The notes under the pieces were generated by a model that saw only the letters and a program-made list of their open reading frames with translations, was not told the DNA's origin and did no database searches. Positions 39,597 through 53,799 of a DNA stretch of 64,000 bases are shown in pieces; position 1 is the first letter of the stretch; each line of letters begins with the position of its first letter. The stretch lies in assembly GCA_964019165.1 (NCBI GenBank), contig OZ025273.1:15854714-15918713 (forward strand). Reading direction: 5' to 3'. Origin of the DNA: Mastigias papua (taxonomy: Eukaryota; Cnidaria; Scyphozoa; Rhizostomeae; Mastigiidae). The translations under genes were made by a program, and so were the position numbers.

Positions 39597-40560
39597 AACG
39601 CCATGGATAAACCCTGACAAATTAGAAATATGAGAATCACCTTGTTATGCATATTTATTAAAAATAGTAGTACAATACCCAGCAGCCAGCAGCACATAGT
39701 AATTGTTGTACATGTTTATTGTGAACATTATTTGATATATAGACATCTTCTGGCATATATAGAAACTATCAGGTAGTACCACTATGATTGCATACCAGCT
39801 TCCACCACAAAGGAGTTCTTCAGTAGGTGAAGCAGACATACCACAGCACTTTCTGAGTATTACTGGGCATAACCTTCTTCATGGAGTAGATATTTTGCTT
39901 ATTTCACTTTTATTTAACAAGGGAGCAAGTTAGCTCCAACATATATTATTCGTATAACAGCACAAATCTGTCTCTTTCAATTTTGATATGGCCCATTTTC
40001 TATAGGCTCTACCTATTTAGACTCATAGTCAACAATTGTCTGCAAAAATTGTTAAATTTATTATTTTACTTATTGGTTTTAATTTATTATTACTATTACC
40101 CTTATTTCTTTCTTACCTTCTTCTATTGACAGGCAAAAGTAATTGCAAGGCAGTCTATACTTTTTGCACAGTTGTCTTTCCTCTTATTAACAGGTAATTT
40201 CTTTACATATGGACTACATATTAGTCTTTTCATATCTACCAGTTATGATATGGCAATAGAGTTCCCTTTTATTTGTGTGATTCATTCACCCTCACGTCAC
40301 TGTGCTTTTTTCTAATTTTTTTCAATATATTCTTATTCACCTCCAGCAGTGATCTTATCTTTTCCATATCATATTCTTAATAATGCACTATTGTGTCTTC
40401 GCAGTTTTACTCACTATCATCTCTTCATATTAGGGAGCTGTTGATCACTTTCTCCATTTATTATAATTCTTGGACTTTACTGACATTCAAGCTAAGTTCT
40501 CCTCACCTTTTATACCCCCGTCACTCCAATATTTCATTTCACTTCACAGTTTTTTCAACA
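39597..40560 (+). other. Upstream region and leader of RepHel copy 2
   Basis: The region is AT-rich and non-coding. Several acceptor-like runs occur (TTGACAG ~40133, CTTCGCAG ~40404, CTTCACAG ~40549). The last lies 11 bases before the ATG, as in copy 1. Weak similarity to the copy 1 leader begins around 40420. An upstream in-frame extension to 40393 exists but is probably intron. The Helitron 5' end is not found. Confidence 0.45.
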
Positions 40561-43500
40561 ATGCCTCGCTTGCGACACTCCTCTGTGGTAAATATGACAA
40601 GAAGGAGCCAGCACCGTAACCAGATGCGTGCCCAACGACAGGTACAGAACCAGCCAGCACAAGCCAATCATGTTCCAAATGTCATTGCTGCAGTGAATCA
40701 ATTGGCTCAATTGCAGCTGCAACATCCAGTTGCAATTGCTCCCATGGGACAAGGTGCACAACAGCCACACGTTCTTCAGCACCATACTGTCATTCCCATT
40801 GTACCCATTCAGTTACCAGCACCACATCGTATTGGTGACATGAACAACAGGTGTCCACACTGTGCAGCAAGGTATTTCCAGGAAGAGTGCACTACACAAC
40901 GCGTCTTCACCAAATGTTGTTTCCAGGGGAAAGTCTCCTTACCACCAATTCAGCTCCCATCAAACAACATTTTGGAGCTTTTCAGTGGTAACACAGCTGA
41001 TTCCCGTCACTTCTTGGAAAACATTCGCCACTACAATGCTGCAATGTCAATGGCTTCTTGGAATGCAACACTGACTGAACATGCTGGTAGGGGACCACGA
41101 GTTGTTACAATTCATGGTCAGCCCTACCATCTCACAACTGTACAAGAAGCTCCACAGGGCCAGCCACCTCAGTATGCACAGTTATACATCCTAGACACCA
41201 ATGAGGCAATGCAGCAGAGGATCAATGATCCACGTAATCACAATCTTCACCCTGACATCATGCAGCTTCTACAAGATGAACTGCTTGCTGTCAACCCATA
41301 TGCACGGCAATATCACAACATGGGCCACATCCTTCAAAGGGAAAGGCAACTTGCTGCTGCTAACAATCAGCCTGTTCAGCCTGTCAAAATGATCATTGCA
41401 GTACAACCATTTCAAGATAGGCGATATGCTAATCCTGCCACAACAGAGATTGCAGCAGTATATGTGGGTAATGATGGTGCTGCACCCAATCCAGCAGACA
41501 GAGATCTTGAAGTGTATCCTGCTCAACCCAATGCACCAAACACAGTCAAGATCAAGGCAACGTCACCAAATGCTGACCCGATGACCTACCCATTGCTGTT
41601 CTTCCATGGAGAGATGGGTTGGAGTGTCAACATTCAACGAAATGTTGTACCCAACCAAAGGCAGCAAGGGGCAAGATGCAGAGCACGACTCACATTAAAT
41701 GAGTTCTATGCTTTCAGAATTGCCGTGCGTGACAACTTCTCCACCATTCATCTTTCCCGTCTATTGCTTCAACAGTACCTGGTTGATGCATTCACAAAGA
41801 TAGAGGGAAACGAGTTAGCCTATATCAGAACACACCAGCAACAACTGCGTGTTGAATCATACCAAGGCTTGATGGATCACATTGAGCGACGTGCCCAAGC
41901 AGAAGATGTGAATGTAGGCCGCATTGTGATTCTACCATCAAGTTTTGAAGGCAGTCAAAGAAACATGTACCAAAAGTACCAAGATGCAATGACGATTGTC
42001 ACAAAGCATGGAAAACCAGACATTTTCCTCACAATGACAGCAAACCCAAAGTGGCCTGAAATTCAAGACAACTTGCTTCCACATCAAACTGCAAGTGACA
42101 GGCCAGATATTGTCAGTCGTGTCTTCAATTTGAAACTAAAAGAACTTCTTGATGATCTTCTTGAGAGACATGTACTTGGACATGTAACTGCATTTGTTTA
42201 TACCATTGAATTTCAGAAAAGAGGTTTGCCACATGCACACTTGATCTTATTTCTTTCAGATGCTGACAAACCTCGAACAACCCAAGATGTTGATCGACTG
42301 GTATCTGCAGAGATTCCAGATCCACACGTACAGCCAGAGTTCCATGACACTGTTAAGAGGCACATGATCCATGGCCCATGCGGTGACTTGGACCCTCATT
42401 GTGTATGTATGGAGAATGGTGAATGCAGAAGACATTTCCCAAAACCTCTCCAACAGCAGACTGAATTCAGAGTCAATGGATATCCACTCTACAGACGACG
42501 TGGACAACACCGAGCAGAACTGCGTCGCCACACAGTCAATGACTCATGGGTTGTACCACACAATCCCCAGCTACTCATGAAGTTCAATTGCCATATGAAT
42601 GTAGAGGTATGTACAACTGTCAGGAGTGTGAAATACATTTTCAAGTATATCCACAAAGGCAATGATGCTGCTCATGTCGAAATCAGACAGAACTATCTCA
42701 ATCATGATGAGATTTTGCAGCATCTCAATGCACGATATGTTGGACCACACCAGGCAGTTTTCAGAATCATGCAGTACAAGATGCATGACAAAAGCCACAT
42801 CATTATCAGGCTTGCAATTCACCTACCACTTCAACAGAATGTATATTATCAGAATGGCAATGAACACCAGGCAGCTCAACGCAATGAACAAACAATGTTG
42901 ACGGCATTTTTCAAACTCAATCAAGAGGATCAACATGCACATCAATATTTGTACCATGAGATTCCTGAGCATTACACTTTCAATCAAAGTGCAAAGAAAT
43001 GGAGTCGTAGACGGCGCAGAACTGCCCCAATCATTGGTCGAATCTATCAAGTTCAACCCTCTGATCCACAACGATTTGCTCTTCGCCTACTTCTTCTGCA
43101 CCGGAGAGGAGTAACATCATTTGAAGACATCAGAACAGTTCATGGCCACGTCCATGCCACATTCAAAGATGCAGCAAGAGCAATGGGGTTGCTTGAGGAT
43201 GACACCGAACACAGGCACTGTTTACAGGAGGCTGCAGTCATGAACATGCCTTCACAACTGCGTCAATTATTTGCCACATTGATGGTGTTTCAAACTCCAT
43301 CCAACATCAGAGCCCTCTTTGATGAATTCAAGGAAGCCATGTGTGAAGATTACATTAGACATGATCAAGTCCATGACCCAGAAGTCACATTGCAAGATAG
43401 ACACATTCATCTCTGTCTATGGGACATTGACACATGCCTCAGGGTTCATGGTAAGTCGATTTCAAATGTTGAATTTTCTGATCTTCCACAGCTTCCACAG

Positions 43501-45271
43501 AATTTCATCCATCCACAGAATCAGAATGAACACATTGACATTGTTCGTGAAAGGCAGCTGGGTGTGCAAATGCTCCAACAACTCAACATTGATCAGCACC
43601 ACATTCATGACACCATTGTCGATGCCATAACAACAAATTCTGATCAAAATTGCTACTTTGTGGATGGACCAGCTGGCACAGGTAAGACTTTTCTTTATAA
43701 TACTATAGTTCACAACCTTCAGGCTTTGGGAATAAAGGTGAAATGTATGGCATATTCAGGAATTGCCAGCACATTGCTCATCAATGGAGCAACTGCACAC
43801 TCCACATTTCAAATACCTATTCCTTTATTGCCTGATTCTACATGTAACATAAAGAGGCAAAGTGCTAGAGCTGAAATTCTGAGAGAAACAACAATATTTA
43901 TCTGGGATGAAGCATCAATGATCCCAGCAGATGCACTAAAATCTGTTGATGTCCTTCTCAGAGACATAACACAGGTTAACAGACCATTTGGGGGTAAATT
44001 CATGTTTCTTGGTGGTGATTTTCGACAGGTTCTCCCAGTTGTTCCTAGAGCAGGTAGAGAACAGATTGTTCGCCAATGCATCATCAATTCAGACTTGTGG
44101 CATCACTTCCATCAGTTCAAACTTGTGACAAACATGAGAGCCGCTCAAGATCAGACATACACACACTTCTCCGAGTGGCTGCTCAGAATTGGCACTGGTG
44201 AAGAGCCACATGATGCAAATGATCAAGTCACCCTCCCACGTGAGATCATGACTGACTCACGAGATGAAATGATCAACTTTGTTTACCCACCAACTCAGCC
44301 TGGTCATGCAGATCTAATGCAAGATCCAGTATACATGTCAGAACGTTGCTGCTTACCACCACTGAATGAGAACTCACACGAAATCAATGATCTCATTCTA
44401 CACCAACTCAACGGACCAGTGCACACATATCTGAGCACAGATAGGGTTGTCACTGATCATCCAGAGGAAGCAGCAGCATATGCAATGGAATTTCTCAATG
44501 CACAAACCCCAAGTGGATTGCCAAAACATAAATTGGAACTCAAGGTATGACCACCTTTCATGTACTTCATGTGTATCATATAGGCCATCACTTCTCCATG
44601 TTTATTTCTTCTACAGAAATATCTTCATATTTACTCCTTTTCCCTATCCTCTTCATTTTGATATTACTTATAAGTTGTATTTCCTCTTTCACTTACATTT
44701 CATACAAGGATCAGCCATGGTTATGTTCCAAATATACATATCTATATCCAATTTACCTCCAGAACCATTCATATGCAGAGCACAGTATTCCTACACTTCT
44801 ACATAACACAAACCTCTTATTCCTCTCTCATGCTTCTTCTTATCTACTTCACAGGTTGGTGCAACGATAATTCTATTGCGAAACATCAATCCTAAAAAGG
44901 GACTCTGTAATGGCACACGTCTCATTGTCAGAGACCTGCAACGCCATGTCATATGTGCAGAAATCATCACAAGTGAGTACAGGGGCCAGTATGTCATGCT
45001 ACCAAAGATAGCATTGTCATCACAAGATTCTGCTCTTCCAATCAACATTGCCAGGTGCCAATTTCCTGTCAGACTGGCATACTGCCTTACAATCAACAAA
45101 GCACAGGGACAATCATTAAGGTATGTTGGGGTTTACCTTCCAAAACCTGTGTTTAGTCATGGTCAATTGTATGTGGCAGTCTCCAGAGCACGATCGTTTG
45201 CTGGCCTCAAAGTATTCACATCAACTGGTAGACTAACAAAAAATGTTGTTTACCGTGAAGTCCTCACATAA
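40561..45271 (+). CDS. Helitron RepHel protein (Rep HUH nuclease + PIF1-like helicase), copy 2
   Basis: Exons 40561-44544 and 44855-45271 give 1,466 aa. The layout matches copy 1: zinc-finger-like CPHC/CC segment; Rep motif 1 FLTMTANPKWPEI; KRGLPHAHLILFL with the HUH histidines at 558 and 560; Y692 and Y696 in YIFKYIHKG; Walker A GPAGTGKT (1036-1043); Walker B WDEAS (W1115, D1116); GGDFRQ; KAQGQS; VAVSRA. One extra Glu near residue 908 shifts later numbering by one. All catalytic motifs look intact. The first ~90 residues differ strongly from copy 1, while the remainder is nearly identical and its DNA differences are mostly at third positions. No OTU or endonuclease domain is seen, so this is canonical Helitron rather than Helentron type. 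The start is the Met aligned with copy 1. A longer frame begins at 40393 but crosses a likely splice acceptor. Confidence 0.95.
44545..44854 (+). other. Intron in RepHel copy 2
   Basis: CAAG|GTATGA to CTTCACAG|GTTGGTGC, 310 nt, phase 0, at the same codon as in copy 1. Confidence 0.9.
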
Positions 45272-48200
45272 ACATTCACATTGAGAGGACAAATCATATT
45301 GCGGTGTGTCACATACAGTGACTGCATGTACCACCACAACGCCTGGCTAATGACTCTATAAGCATCTTTCAACTATCACTATCTTTCTTAACCCGTTAAT
45401 GAGGGGTTGTTGGAAACGGGTTAAACTGTTTTGCGGTATATCACTGTGTCATCATTGTTCATCATCAACCAATCACTAGCTCTTCAATGTGGTCACCAAG
45501 ATGTTGTTGTACATGCCTCTTTATAGGACAGTTAATCTTGCATAAATTTCACCCTTGCATCACGTTATCTTATTGTTCCTGCTACATGAGCTCTGATACA
45601 TTGATAGTAAGATGTGTTATATTTGGTTTATTTCATTATTACTGTGCTACACAGACAGATGCAACATAGATAGATTACTGCACTGTAGATAAGAGTACCA
45701 GATTGGATGCCTTATGAAATATTCAAATTGTTATGTGTAGGAACTTATCAGCTCTTCAATATCTAAGACGTCCAAGCAGTACACAACTAATATATCAGAG
45801 ATCAGTCTTCAGCATCATCCTTACATATGTCATTGTTATACTGTCTGTCAAATTTTGTATCATCACCAAATTCAGGTTTTAGCTCTTTTGCCTTCCTACC
45901 CAATTTTACCTATTTAGGTATCTTGCACGAGGGTCGTCTCCAAATCAGACGAATCAGGGAATATCCCATAATTTCAGGTTCATTCAGGGATAATCATCGG
46001 GAAAAGAAAGAGGGAATATACATGGAGTTGTTAACAAGCACAGACCTTTTTGTTCCTGTCAGTCACTTATTTTCCCACTTTCCACTCAAAAGGTGTAGTT
46101 CTGTCTGTTTTAGCACCAGCAGAGTTGAATGGCAAGAATAGGGCCAAGGCTCTCCTAACTGCCAAATCAATCTGAAGAAGTGATACATTATACCTGTTGG
46201 CTATATAAAACCTGGGGTACTGTGGAGAAATGAGTAGCCTTTTACTGAAAATATGAGGGGAAATCAAGAAATTTTCTAATAATATATTAGTGGCAACCCT
46301 CTGTACTATCTATCTACACAAAGAGAGCATGTACCTCAACATCTTCTGAGCGGATGGATCCTTACAAACATGCACAATTGTATGTTTGAGCTCCTGCTTT
46401 ACATCTTCCTGCCTATACCACTCCATACGTCGTATGTTGTGGTTCATGTGAGCACCTCATGGATCCATTTTATAGTGATTGGCGGTGCTTCCTCACTCAT
46501 GACCACGCACCACTTAGTCAGGCATAGATGAACAAAGCCTTTTATGTTGGCCATTCTTCTTAATGGCTGGCGACACATTGATGTATTCACATAGAGTCGT
46601 CATCACGCAACACAATCAACACCGCACATACTTGAGGAGGTATGTCCACTTTCATAGTGGGTTTCAACTGTGGGAATCTGGGGCTCTATTTCTTAGCATT
46701 CATATGTTCGTATGTTTGCGCACATGAGCCTGTGATTCCTTATGTGATGACATCAGTGGTGCTTATGCACTACGGTGCATGCAGTCATCTGTACAATTCA
46801 CTTGCTTGAGAACATATATTCTACAAACAGCAAGCTGTCAATTGTAAGTACTAGGTAAGTATAGTATCATTTTCTTCCTTTCTGTTATTTGCAATCGTTT
46901 GATCATTCCATGTGTTATATATGAAACCTGTTTGTGAAGAGCTAGACACATGCCATTAATTGAGCTAGAGTCCCCAAGCTGTGCAACGTTTATTCTTTAT
47001 TAAACACTAGGAACCATTTACTGATGCAGTATACATATATTCCTTGAAAACTATATAATTATATTCGTTTTTCTTTCCCTTTTCACTTGCACATGCATGA
47101 TTTTGTTCCATATCTATGAACACTATGTATTTCTTGCATTGAGGTACCTGCGGTATTCATGTTGCTGCAGCCCATAATTTTCTGCTTCCCTTCCACTTTG
47201 GCTATTTCCAACAACACCCTTTCTCCACTTCTCAGGACTCAACATAAGACTGCTACTGATAGCCTTTAGTTTTTAGCAAGCAGCAAAATGTCCACTTTAC
47301 TGATTGTAAACTCACTAACATTTTGTTCATATGTATTTACACTATACACTGTTTGCCATTTGGGTACCCTCTTAACGTTCCTATCCCTCTGGACTTTGTT
47401 ATGCTCTTACAACCCCTGCACCCTTTTGGGTATCACTGCGTACACCCTGAGAGTCAATGAGCTACCTCAACACTTCAATAGACAGATTGTATGTGTAAAA
47501 TGAAGATTATTTGCAATACATTTTGTCATATCCTTCTTTTGACCTGTTATGTAGCAGAGTTGTTGTTTAACAGAATTTGTTATAGTAGACTCGCACACTT
47601 ATTGTGTAGTTCACTTTAGTTAGATAAAAGCATTGAGCAATATAGATAATCCTTTACCACAGCTCATACAATTTGTGACCATGGATGCATTGGTAACAGT
47701 ACAATTATGACATGTGCTATGTACTCCAATCGAATATTACTACAGGAACCTAAGCATAACTTCTTTCCCTACATGAACTTATTATGAATGCATTTACAAA
47801 ATCTATGTAAGTTACCTTTGCTACAAATATTCTATTAATGGTATACTATATTCCAGCACAGTAAACACAATACTACACACCTGTATTGTATGATATGCAT
47901 ATTAATAGTAATAAGCAAACAGTATGTGTAATACATCCGTCAGTAAAAAAAGTATCATATTTTAGAATAGCATGATGTTAGTGCCACTATACATATTTCC
48001 CACATACATTTTTAATGCGCAAAAGAACTATCACATATTCAACTTTCAAGATGCAGCAAGATAATCCATGCACAGAGTAACCATTCCCAGGCTGGATGAT
48101 GAACAACTTCTGTGCTTGAAAGGTGGTCTTTGAGTTTGATTGTCCACTGTTTGATTTGATTGAATTGATAACTACAAATCAACTTCACTATGCAACTCTG

Positions 48201-49746
48201 AAACTCTGCAGCTATCAAACATTACATTCATGCAAACGACATGAACTTTGTTATATACTTGTGCATGTATTCTCATGCAGACGGGACCAGTCTTAAGTTG
48301 CAGTGGGCAGTTATCTCCTGATACGAGGGAGAGATGATGTGGCAAGAGTAGTAAGTACACACTGTACTGTACCAAAGCACACCAGTATGTTACAGACCTC
48401 AGTCTGACACAGATCTATTTCACCAGATAGGCAGCAGGAAGAGCATCAGTAAATGCCACTGAATAAGTGAAGAATGTGCATGTAAACACTGACAGCTCCG
48501 AATTGTTGTGTCATTCCTATGCACTGTTTAGCCCTGTGCTGCTGGACAATGATAATCACAATCTGCTTAACCACAGTGTATTTGGGCTCACTTTGAATAC
48601 TGCCCTATTTAAACTATGGTCCATATTATGCACTTGCCAAATGGTATTGGACTATCAAATACCACCAATGTATCCATGCCAGTACTTTTTCTGTCTTATC
48701 AGACATCGGTTACTCTCAAGAGCATTCAGATTATCCACAAAGACCTCACAGGATCAGACAGTGTTGATAAGACCTTCCTTAGTACTTATCAAAAATCACC
48801 CGCAATGTATCTACTTTTAGTTCACCTCTTTCGTTATATGCACGTTTACGTCATACTCATAATTTATTGTCATATTAGCAGTAATGTTCTGACACATGCG
48901 CTCGGCATATCAATGGTGCCTTTGTATAGCTGTTACACACCACCATATACCATTTGCATTCAACCCCTTAGTATCAACCATATGACCCCACATTATCCTA
49001 GAGTAGTATAATTATCATGCAATTACCGTACCCTTCCCCATTTCTTCATAATATCACTATTAGTTTGTCATGTACGTTATCACCCCCTTCCTTTACCCAA
49101 TGCAACAACTCTTCCTCTTATACCCAATGACCTTCTTCTATGCCATGCAACAAAATTTCGTATGTTACGCGATTCCCATTTCAACTTTACTTAGCAAATA
49201 AACCTTAGAGCCTACATATTACCATATTTGCATAATAATGAGTATTAACACATTTAATCATATTCTTCATATTCTCAACTGTTTGTGTCATATGTTACTT
49301 AAATATAGTTACTCGGGTTATGCGTTTTCAGGTTCACTTGTGTGTTGTTGCCAAGGGAACTTGTTATGCTTCCCCCAGTGAGTTTTGCACCCCATCCATT
49401 TTTGGCAGCGTAAATGTCACTCCCTGCTATTTTCAACCAGTTCCCCCAGCAACTACCTTAACTTATAGCAGAATCATTTTTTCATATATGCTACCATAAT
49501 ACTACACCCTCCCCACTTCAAATAAAAGTGGTATCGTTTTATCCCGCAAAACTCACTGAAATAAGGATTACCCAAACAAAGGATGCAACCTTGACATGGT
49601 GTTTGGGCTTACAACCAATGCATCTAGCAACAACACAGAATATATCTACTATATTTAGAACCACAATTGATTTTAGACCTTAATCAACCTCATATTTTCA
49701 TCATACTAGACACAGGTTTCTACAATATTATGACACAGACTAGCTT
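45272..49746 (+). other. Non-coding tail of Helitron copy 2
   Basis: It is collinear with 5199-9766, with small indels. One is a 28-bp absence near 48312 that breaks a possible minus-strand frame seen in copy 1. The 131-aa frame at 48616-49011 has a counterpart at 8634-9029, but the two differ at about a dozen residues, so I do not call a gene. Confidence 0.7.
45388..45424 (+). other. Conserved hairpin downstream of RepHel copy 2
   Basis: TTAACCCGTT and AACGGGTTAA arms are identical to those past copy 1. Only a loop base differs. Confidence 0.55.
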
Positions 49747-50524
49747 AGTACTGATAGCCCGCTAGACGCGGGCTCCCCTACCCCAGTTACCCGCATTGGG
49801 TGTTTAAATGAAGTTGCAGATTAGCCTTGGAAAGACTAACGCCGTGCCCCACCACAGCTACATGACCCACAGTTGTGATGCTCATCAATCAGAACAGCCC
49901 AGAGAATGATGGGAACGTGACATCATCGGCCTCTGTGAAGGAGCATATGACCTACAGCCTTTCATTGGTCAACTCAACCCAAATTGCAACAACAAATTGT
50001 GCTGAAAATGCTGGACTACCTGCGCTAGGCTACAGGCCTTTAGAAGATGAAAAACAAGTTCAAAAATTGTGCAAACAAATAGTGCTAAAAATGCTCGGAT
50101 ACCTGCGCTAGGCTACGGGGCTTTAAAAGAAGATGAAGTATTAAGAGAAGCCCTGTAGCCTAGCGCAGGTATCCGAGCATTTTTAGCACTATTTGTTTGC
50201 ACAATTTTTGAACTTGTTTTTCATCTTCTAAAGGCCTGTAGCCTAGCGCAGGTAGTCCAGCATTTTCAGCACAATTTGTTGTTGCAATTTGGGTTGAGTT
50301 GACCAATGAAAGGCTGTAGGTCACATGCTCCTTCACAGAGGCCGATGATGTCACGTTCCCATCATTCTCTGGGCTGTTCTGATTGATGAGCATCACAACT
50401 GTGGGTCATGTAGCTGTGGTGGGGCACGGCGTTAGTCTTTCCAAGGCTAATCTGCAACTTCATTTAAACACCCAATGCGGGTAACTGGGGTAGGGGAGCC
50501 CGCGTCTAGCGGGCTATCAGTACT
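49745..50524. repeat. 3'-terminal palindrome P6 (end of Helitron copy 2)
   Basis: It is centred at 50135.5 with arms of about 380 bp. Like P1 it holds two tandem core copies per arm. The left end includes TTAG. The right end stops at AGTACT before unit F. A mismatch between arms lies at GGCTACGGGGC against GCCCTGTAGCC. Confidence 0.92.
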
Positions 50525-50879
50525 TCTCTATATTCTAAGATGCCTAAAATGCAAATGAGCTCCACCATTGTTCCCATCAAAAGTACCGCCAATTGCCGCG
50601 TTAATTATACTTAAATTAGGATCTTCTCCTGATGACCACCAGACGTATGTAGCAGGTCGCACCCGGTCTGAATACGCTCCTTTTTGAGTTTTGTTATATT
50701 ATCTAGAGTTTTTACCGAGTTATTCCACTTTCTATCTTGCGATTTTCTGCCCTTTGTCTTTCGCCTTTTGTCCTCCATTGTTGTCGTCCGCATGGATAGC
50801 CTACTCTCTTGGTAGCACTGGCAGTCCTCACTCGGGTTTCACTTGATGGCGGATGTCGAGGAGAGAGTGGTCGCTTTTC

Positions 50880-51860
50880 CTACCAGGTGAGTTGCTCTTT
50901 TCGTGCTTAAAACGTCTCATATATGTTTGCGTGTATTTACTCCCTCTAATGTGTGCGTTTTCTTCTGTTTTGGTCACTTTATGTCCTAGGTTTCCGTGAT
51001 ATTCCACGACCATTCCCTGCGTGTTAATCGCCATTACAGTTCAAGAGCCAACTCATGGAAAATTTCGTTCTTTTGATGCTAGGTGAGTCGCTACTTTCGT
51101 ACAAAACATTTCGACTTGAGTGTACCAATTTGTCCTTTGTCGCATGTGTGCCTTGCCTACGATTATGAGCTATGTATCTCAATGTTTTCAGCGAAGTCCC
51201 GCGAACCTCTCTCGCTGGATTATCGCCATGACAGTTGCTTCCCATGCCGTTCTAATCTATTCCCTAAATCACCGTGCTGTTCGTGCTAAATTGTTCTTAA
51301 GTATCGAGGAGAAGTTTACAGTTATATTCTCTGCTATTGTAGTGTGTATTTCGCGTGTATATACTGGAGGTAATTGCGATCGGGTAGATTTTAATTTGGA
51401 CAGTGCCCTCAGGGTCACAGTTTGCCCTTTGACTTGGAAGGAAATATTGTAAGTATTTTCTACCAGGTGAGTGGTTTTCTAAAGCTATTAAGTTTGATTT
51501 CAAATTGCCTGTCTTTGCTCTGTTAACTGCGTGTAATTTCTATAGTATTTTCGACACCCTATGGTCACTATTGTCAGCGAGATTACAATCACTTCCCACG
51601 GGCATTGTCCGCCATGACAGTTCTTCTCCAAAACGATTGATGTTCTTCGCTGTTCCCAGGTGACTTCAAGCGAACTTTCGTCCGTCTGGTACCAGGTGAG
51701 TCGTTTTTTCATTTAATAAGGTTTGTTTTTAGATTGCCTTTATGTTGTCTGCCTACTAATCGGGTTTAATATTACATAGGTTATATCATTATTTGGGACA
51801 GCGAGATTTCTCAACCTTCCCTCGGGAGTAATTCGCCATGACACATACTCTCCGATCAGA
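50880..51860 (+). repeat. Exon-like cassette series, unit F
   Basis: Cassette positions are 51033 (ATT for ATG), 51228, 51614 and 51838. Donor-like sites are ACCAGGTGAG (~50881), CTAGGTGAG (~51079), ACCAGGTGAG (~51464) and ACCAGGTGAG (~51691). Confidence 0.66.
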
Positions 51861-52329
51861 CTGAATTTATTCTCTAGATCGTTGTGGGTCTTTTGCAACA
51901 TTCTGATGAAATACTTATGATATGTTTTCTGCTGTATTCCTTGCTGACTTGCTATATTTATTGCTTGAATTTAATGCGTGCGTAGATGGGATAGGACATT
52001 GTTGTGTTTCCTGATGAATTGTGGTACAGGGGCTACTGAATATGGTCATTGCTGAATTCAGTTGGGCCTAGGTTTTTGTTTTGTTATTTGATTGTGATAA
52101 GGGTGTAAATTGTTATGGGTAATATAACTGTTATCAGAAGTTTCCATTCGCCTCAGGTCAGCCATGGAAGCAACTTCTCTGTGTGGTTGATTCCCATTGC
52201 CAGTAGTCAAGAAACATCTAAATACGGTTTGTACAGAGATGTCCAAAGTTTGTGTAATTTATTTGCTAACTGTTCTTAATAGTATTCCTATGCTATGTTG
52301 GTATTCTTACCCTCTTTATTTTGTTGTAG

Positions 52330-52507
52330 GTTGTAGATAGAAATGCGAGGGGATTCCCAACTTGAGATCAGGATCGCAGAAACCTATCATCCTTTGTTTG
52401 TGAACAATAGTATTTACATAAGGCCGCAAGTTTGCAGTTGAGGGCGTGTTTACAAAGCGGATGGATATCTTGCATGTCTTCATGGAATTTCGTTCCTTTT
52501 CTCTAAG
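52330..52507 (+). other. 178-nt exon-like block, unit F
   Basis: It is bordered by TTTTGTTGTAG and GTAAGT. The frame reads MRGDSQLEIRIAETYHPLFV. The longer alternative frame has a TGA. Confidence 0.55.
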
Positions 52508-52569
52508 GTAAGTGGCTTATTTCATTGACACAGTTTGATTTTAGTTTTGCCAGGATTGTTTTGTGTAGA

Positions 52570-52746
52570 ATGGTCGCTACTGTCCCAGCTAGACAAGATT
52601 TAATGCGATGTTTTGAGGGAGATTCCATGCGATTGCGTCGGGGGCCATACGATCATGGCAGTTCCTGTCATGTTCGCTTGATTGTCGCCTGTAAAGTAGC
52701 TTTTTGTTATTGCAGAACTTTCGGCATAGTATTTAGGAGTTGCTGA
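52570..52746 (+). other. Second exon-like ORF block, unit F
   Basis: The ATG at 52570, just after TTTTGTGTAGA, opens a frame containing RRGPYDHGSSCHVRLIVACK. It stops about 20 codons earlier than in unit C or H. Confidence 0.38.
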
Positions 52747-53799
52747 CTGTAGTGTTTACTGATATACTAGGACTTTTAGCGAACTGTTTGTACTTTGTCT
52801 TTGCGTGAGATTTTCGCTGAAGTATACCTGAATAGTTAGGCCGCTTTGTTTACGTTTGAGATGTTGTCAGTCACCTCTGCTTAGCTCTTGCTTTTTAGGA
52901 TACACTTATTGCAAGCTGGAGCTAAGATATTATTCAAATTATTCCTTAGATTTATGGAGTGAATAGCTCACTTTCCCGTTCACTTTTTTGCAGTATTTTG
53001 AGGAAAGTAGTACGTGTATTCCCTCTAAAACTGTGAGGGGCGTTTCACATTACTCTCAGTTTCCAAAGCTGATGACTTGCTTATTCCCAGTAGTACACTT
53101 TGTAGTCTAAATCACTGGGGTATTTATAGGTAAAGGTACCAAGCCTAATACTGATATTTTATTTACTAATTCACTGATAATATGGTGTATAGTACCGTGC
53201 GTTGTCCAGTAGGTCCTTCCTGATTTATTTGGAGTGATAGTGTATTCTAACTTAGCTTTGTATTCAACGCACTTAAGTAGCTTATTCACGAGGCTTTATT
53301 CAATATAGTACCTTACTAATTGCCTATGTACTAACAGCAGTCTAACACTGTTTATTTACAACACTCTAATATTTGTGTTCACTATATATTTTAGTTTTAT
53401 TTTGGTTGGATCTGTATGTGGGTACTTTTCTGCTAAATGTTCTTTTCCTGGCAAACCAGATCTGAGCCTTGCTGAGATGATTTGGTATAGATACCATTAA
53501 TGATTTCCATAAATCATTCTGCACATGATAACATATTTTTATTGTGTCAATTGTTGTAAGATAACAAGCATTTTTATTGCGTAGACTTGATTCCTGCAGC
53601 CCCACCTTCCAGCCCCCACCTCAATTAACAGTAGTCTTCATAATGAAATATTATGAGGGGCTTGCTCTAAGAGATTATTATGTATGCAAACTTATGTGAC
53701 ATTCATACACAGTTTTTGAGTTTATGTCGGTGTTGAATATTCTAGACCATCTGTTAGGAACATTCCTCAGCTTTGATGCACTTGAATTAAACAGTATCG

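Larger units (their letters stand above)
40410..50524 (+). mobile_element. Helitron copy 2, coding (RepHel) element
   Basis: It has the same order as copy 1: RepHel gene, hairpin, 4.5-kb tail, palindrome P6 ending in AGTACT, then unit F at the next base. It is likely the better candidate for an active source because the Rep and helicase motifs are canonical. The left terminus is unresolved. Confidence 0.85.

Noticed and set aside
40393..40560. 56-residue N-terminal extension of RepHel copy 2
   Set aside because: Copy 1 has no matching extension, and a CTTCACAG acceptor-like site lies between it and the shared Met.
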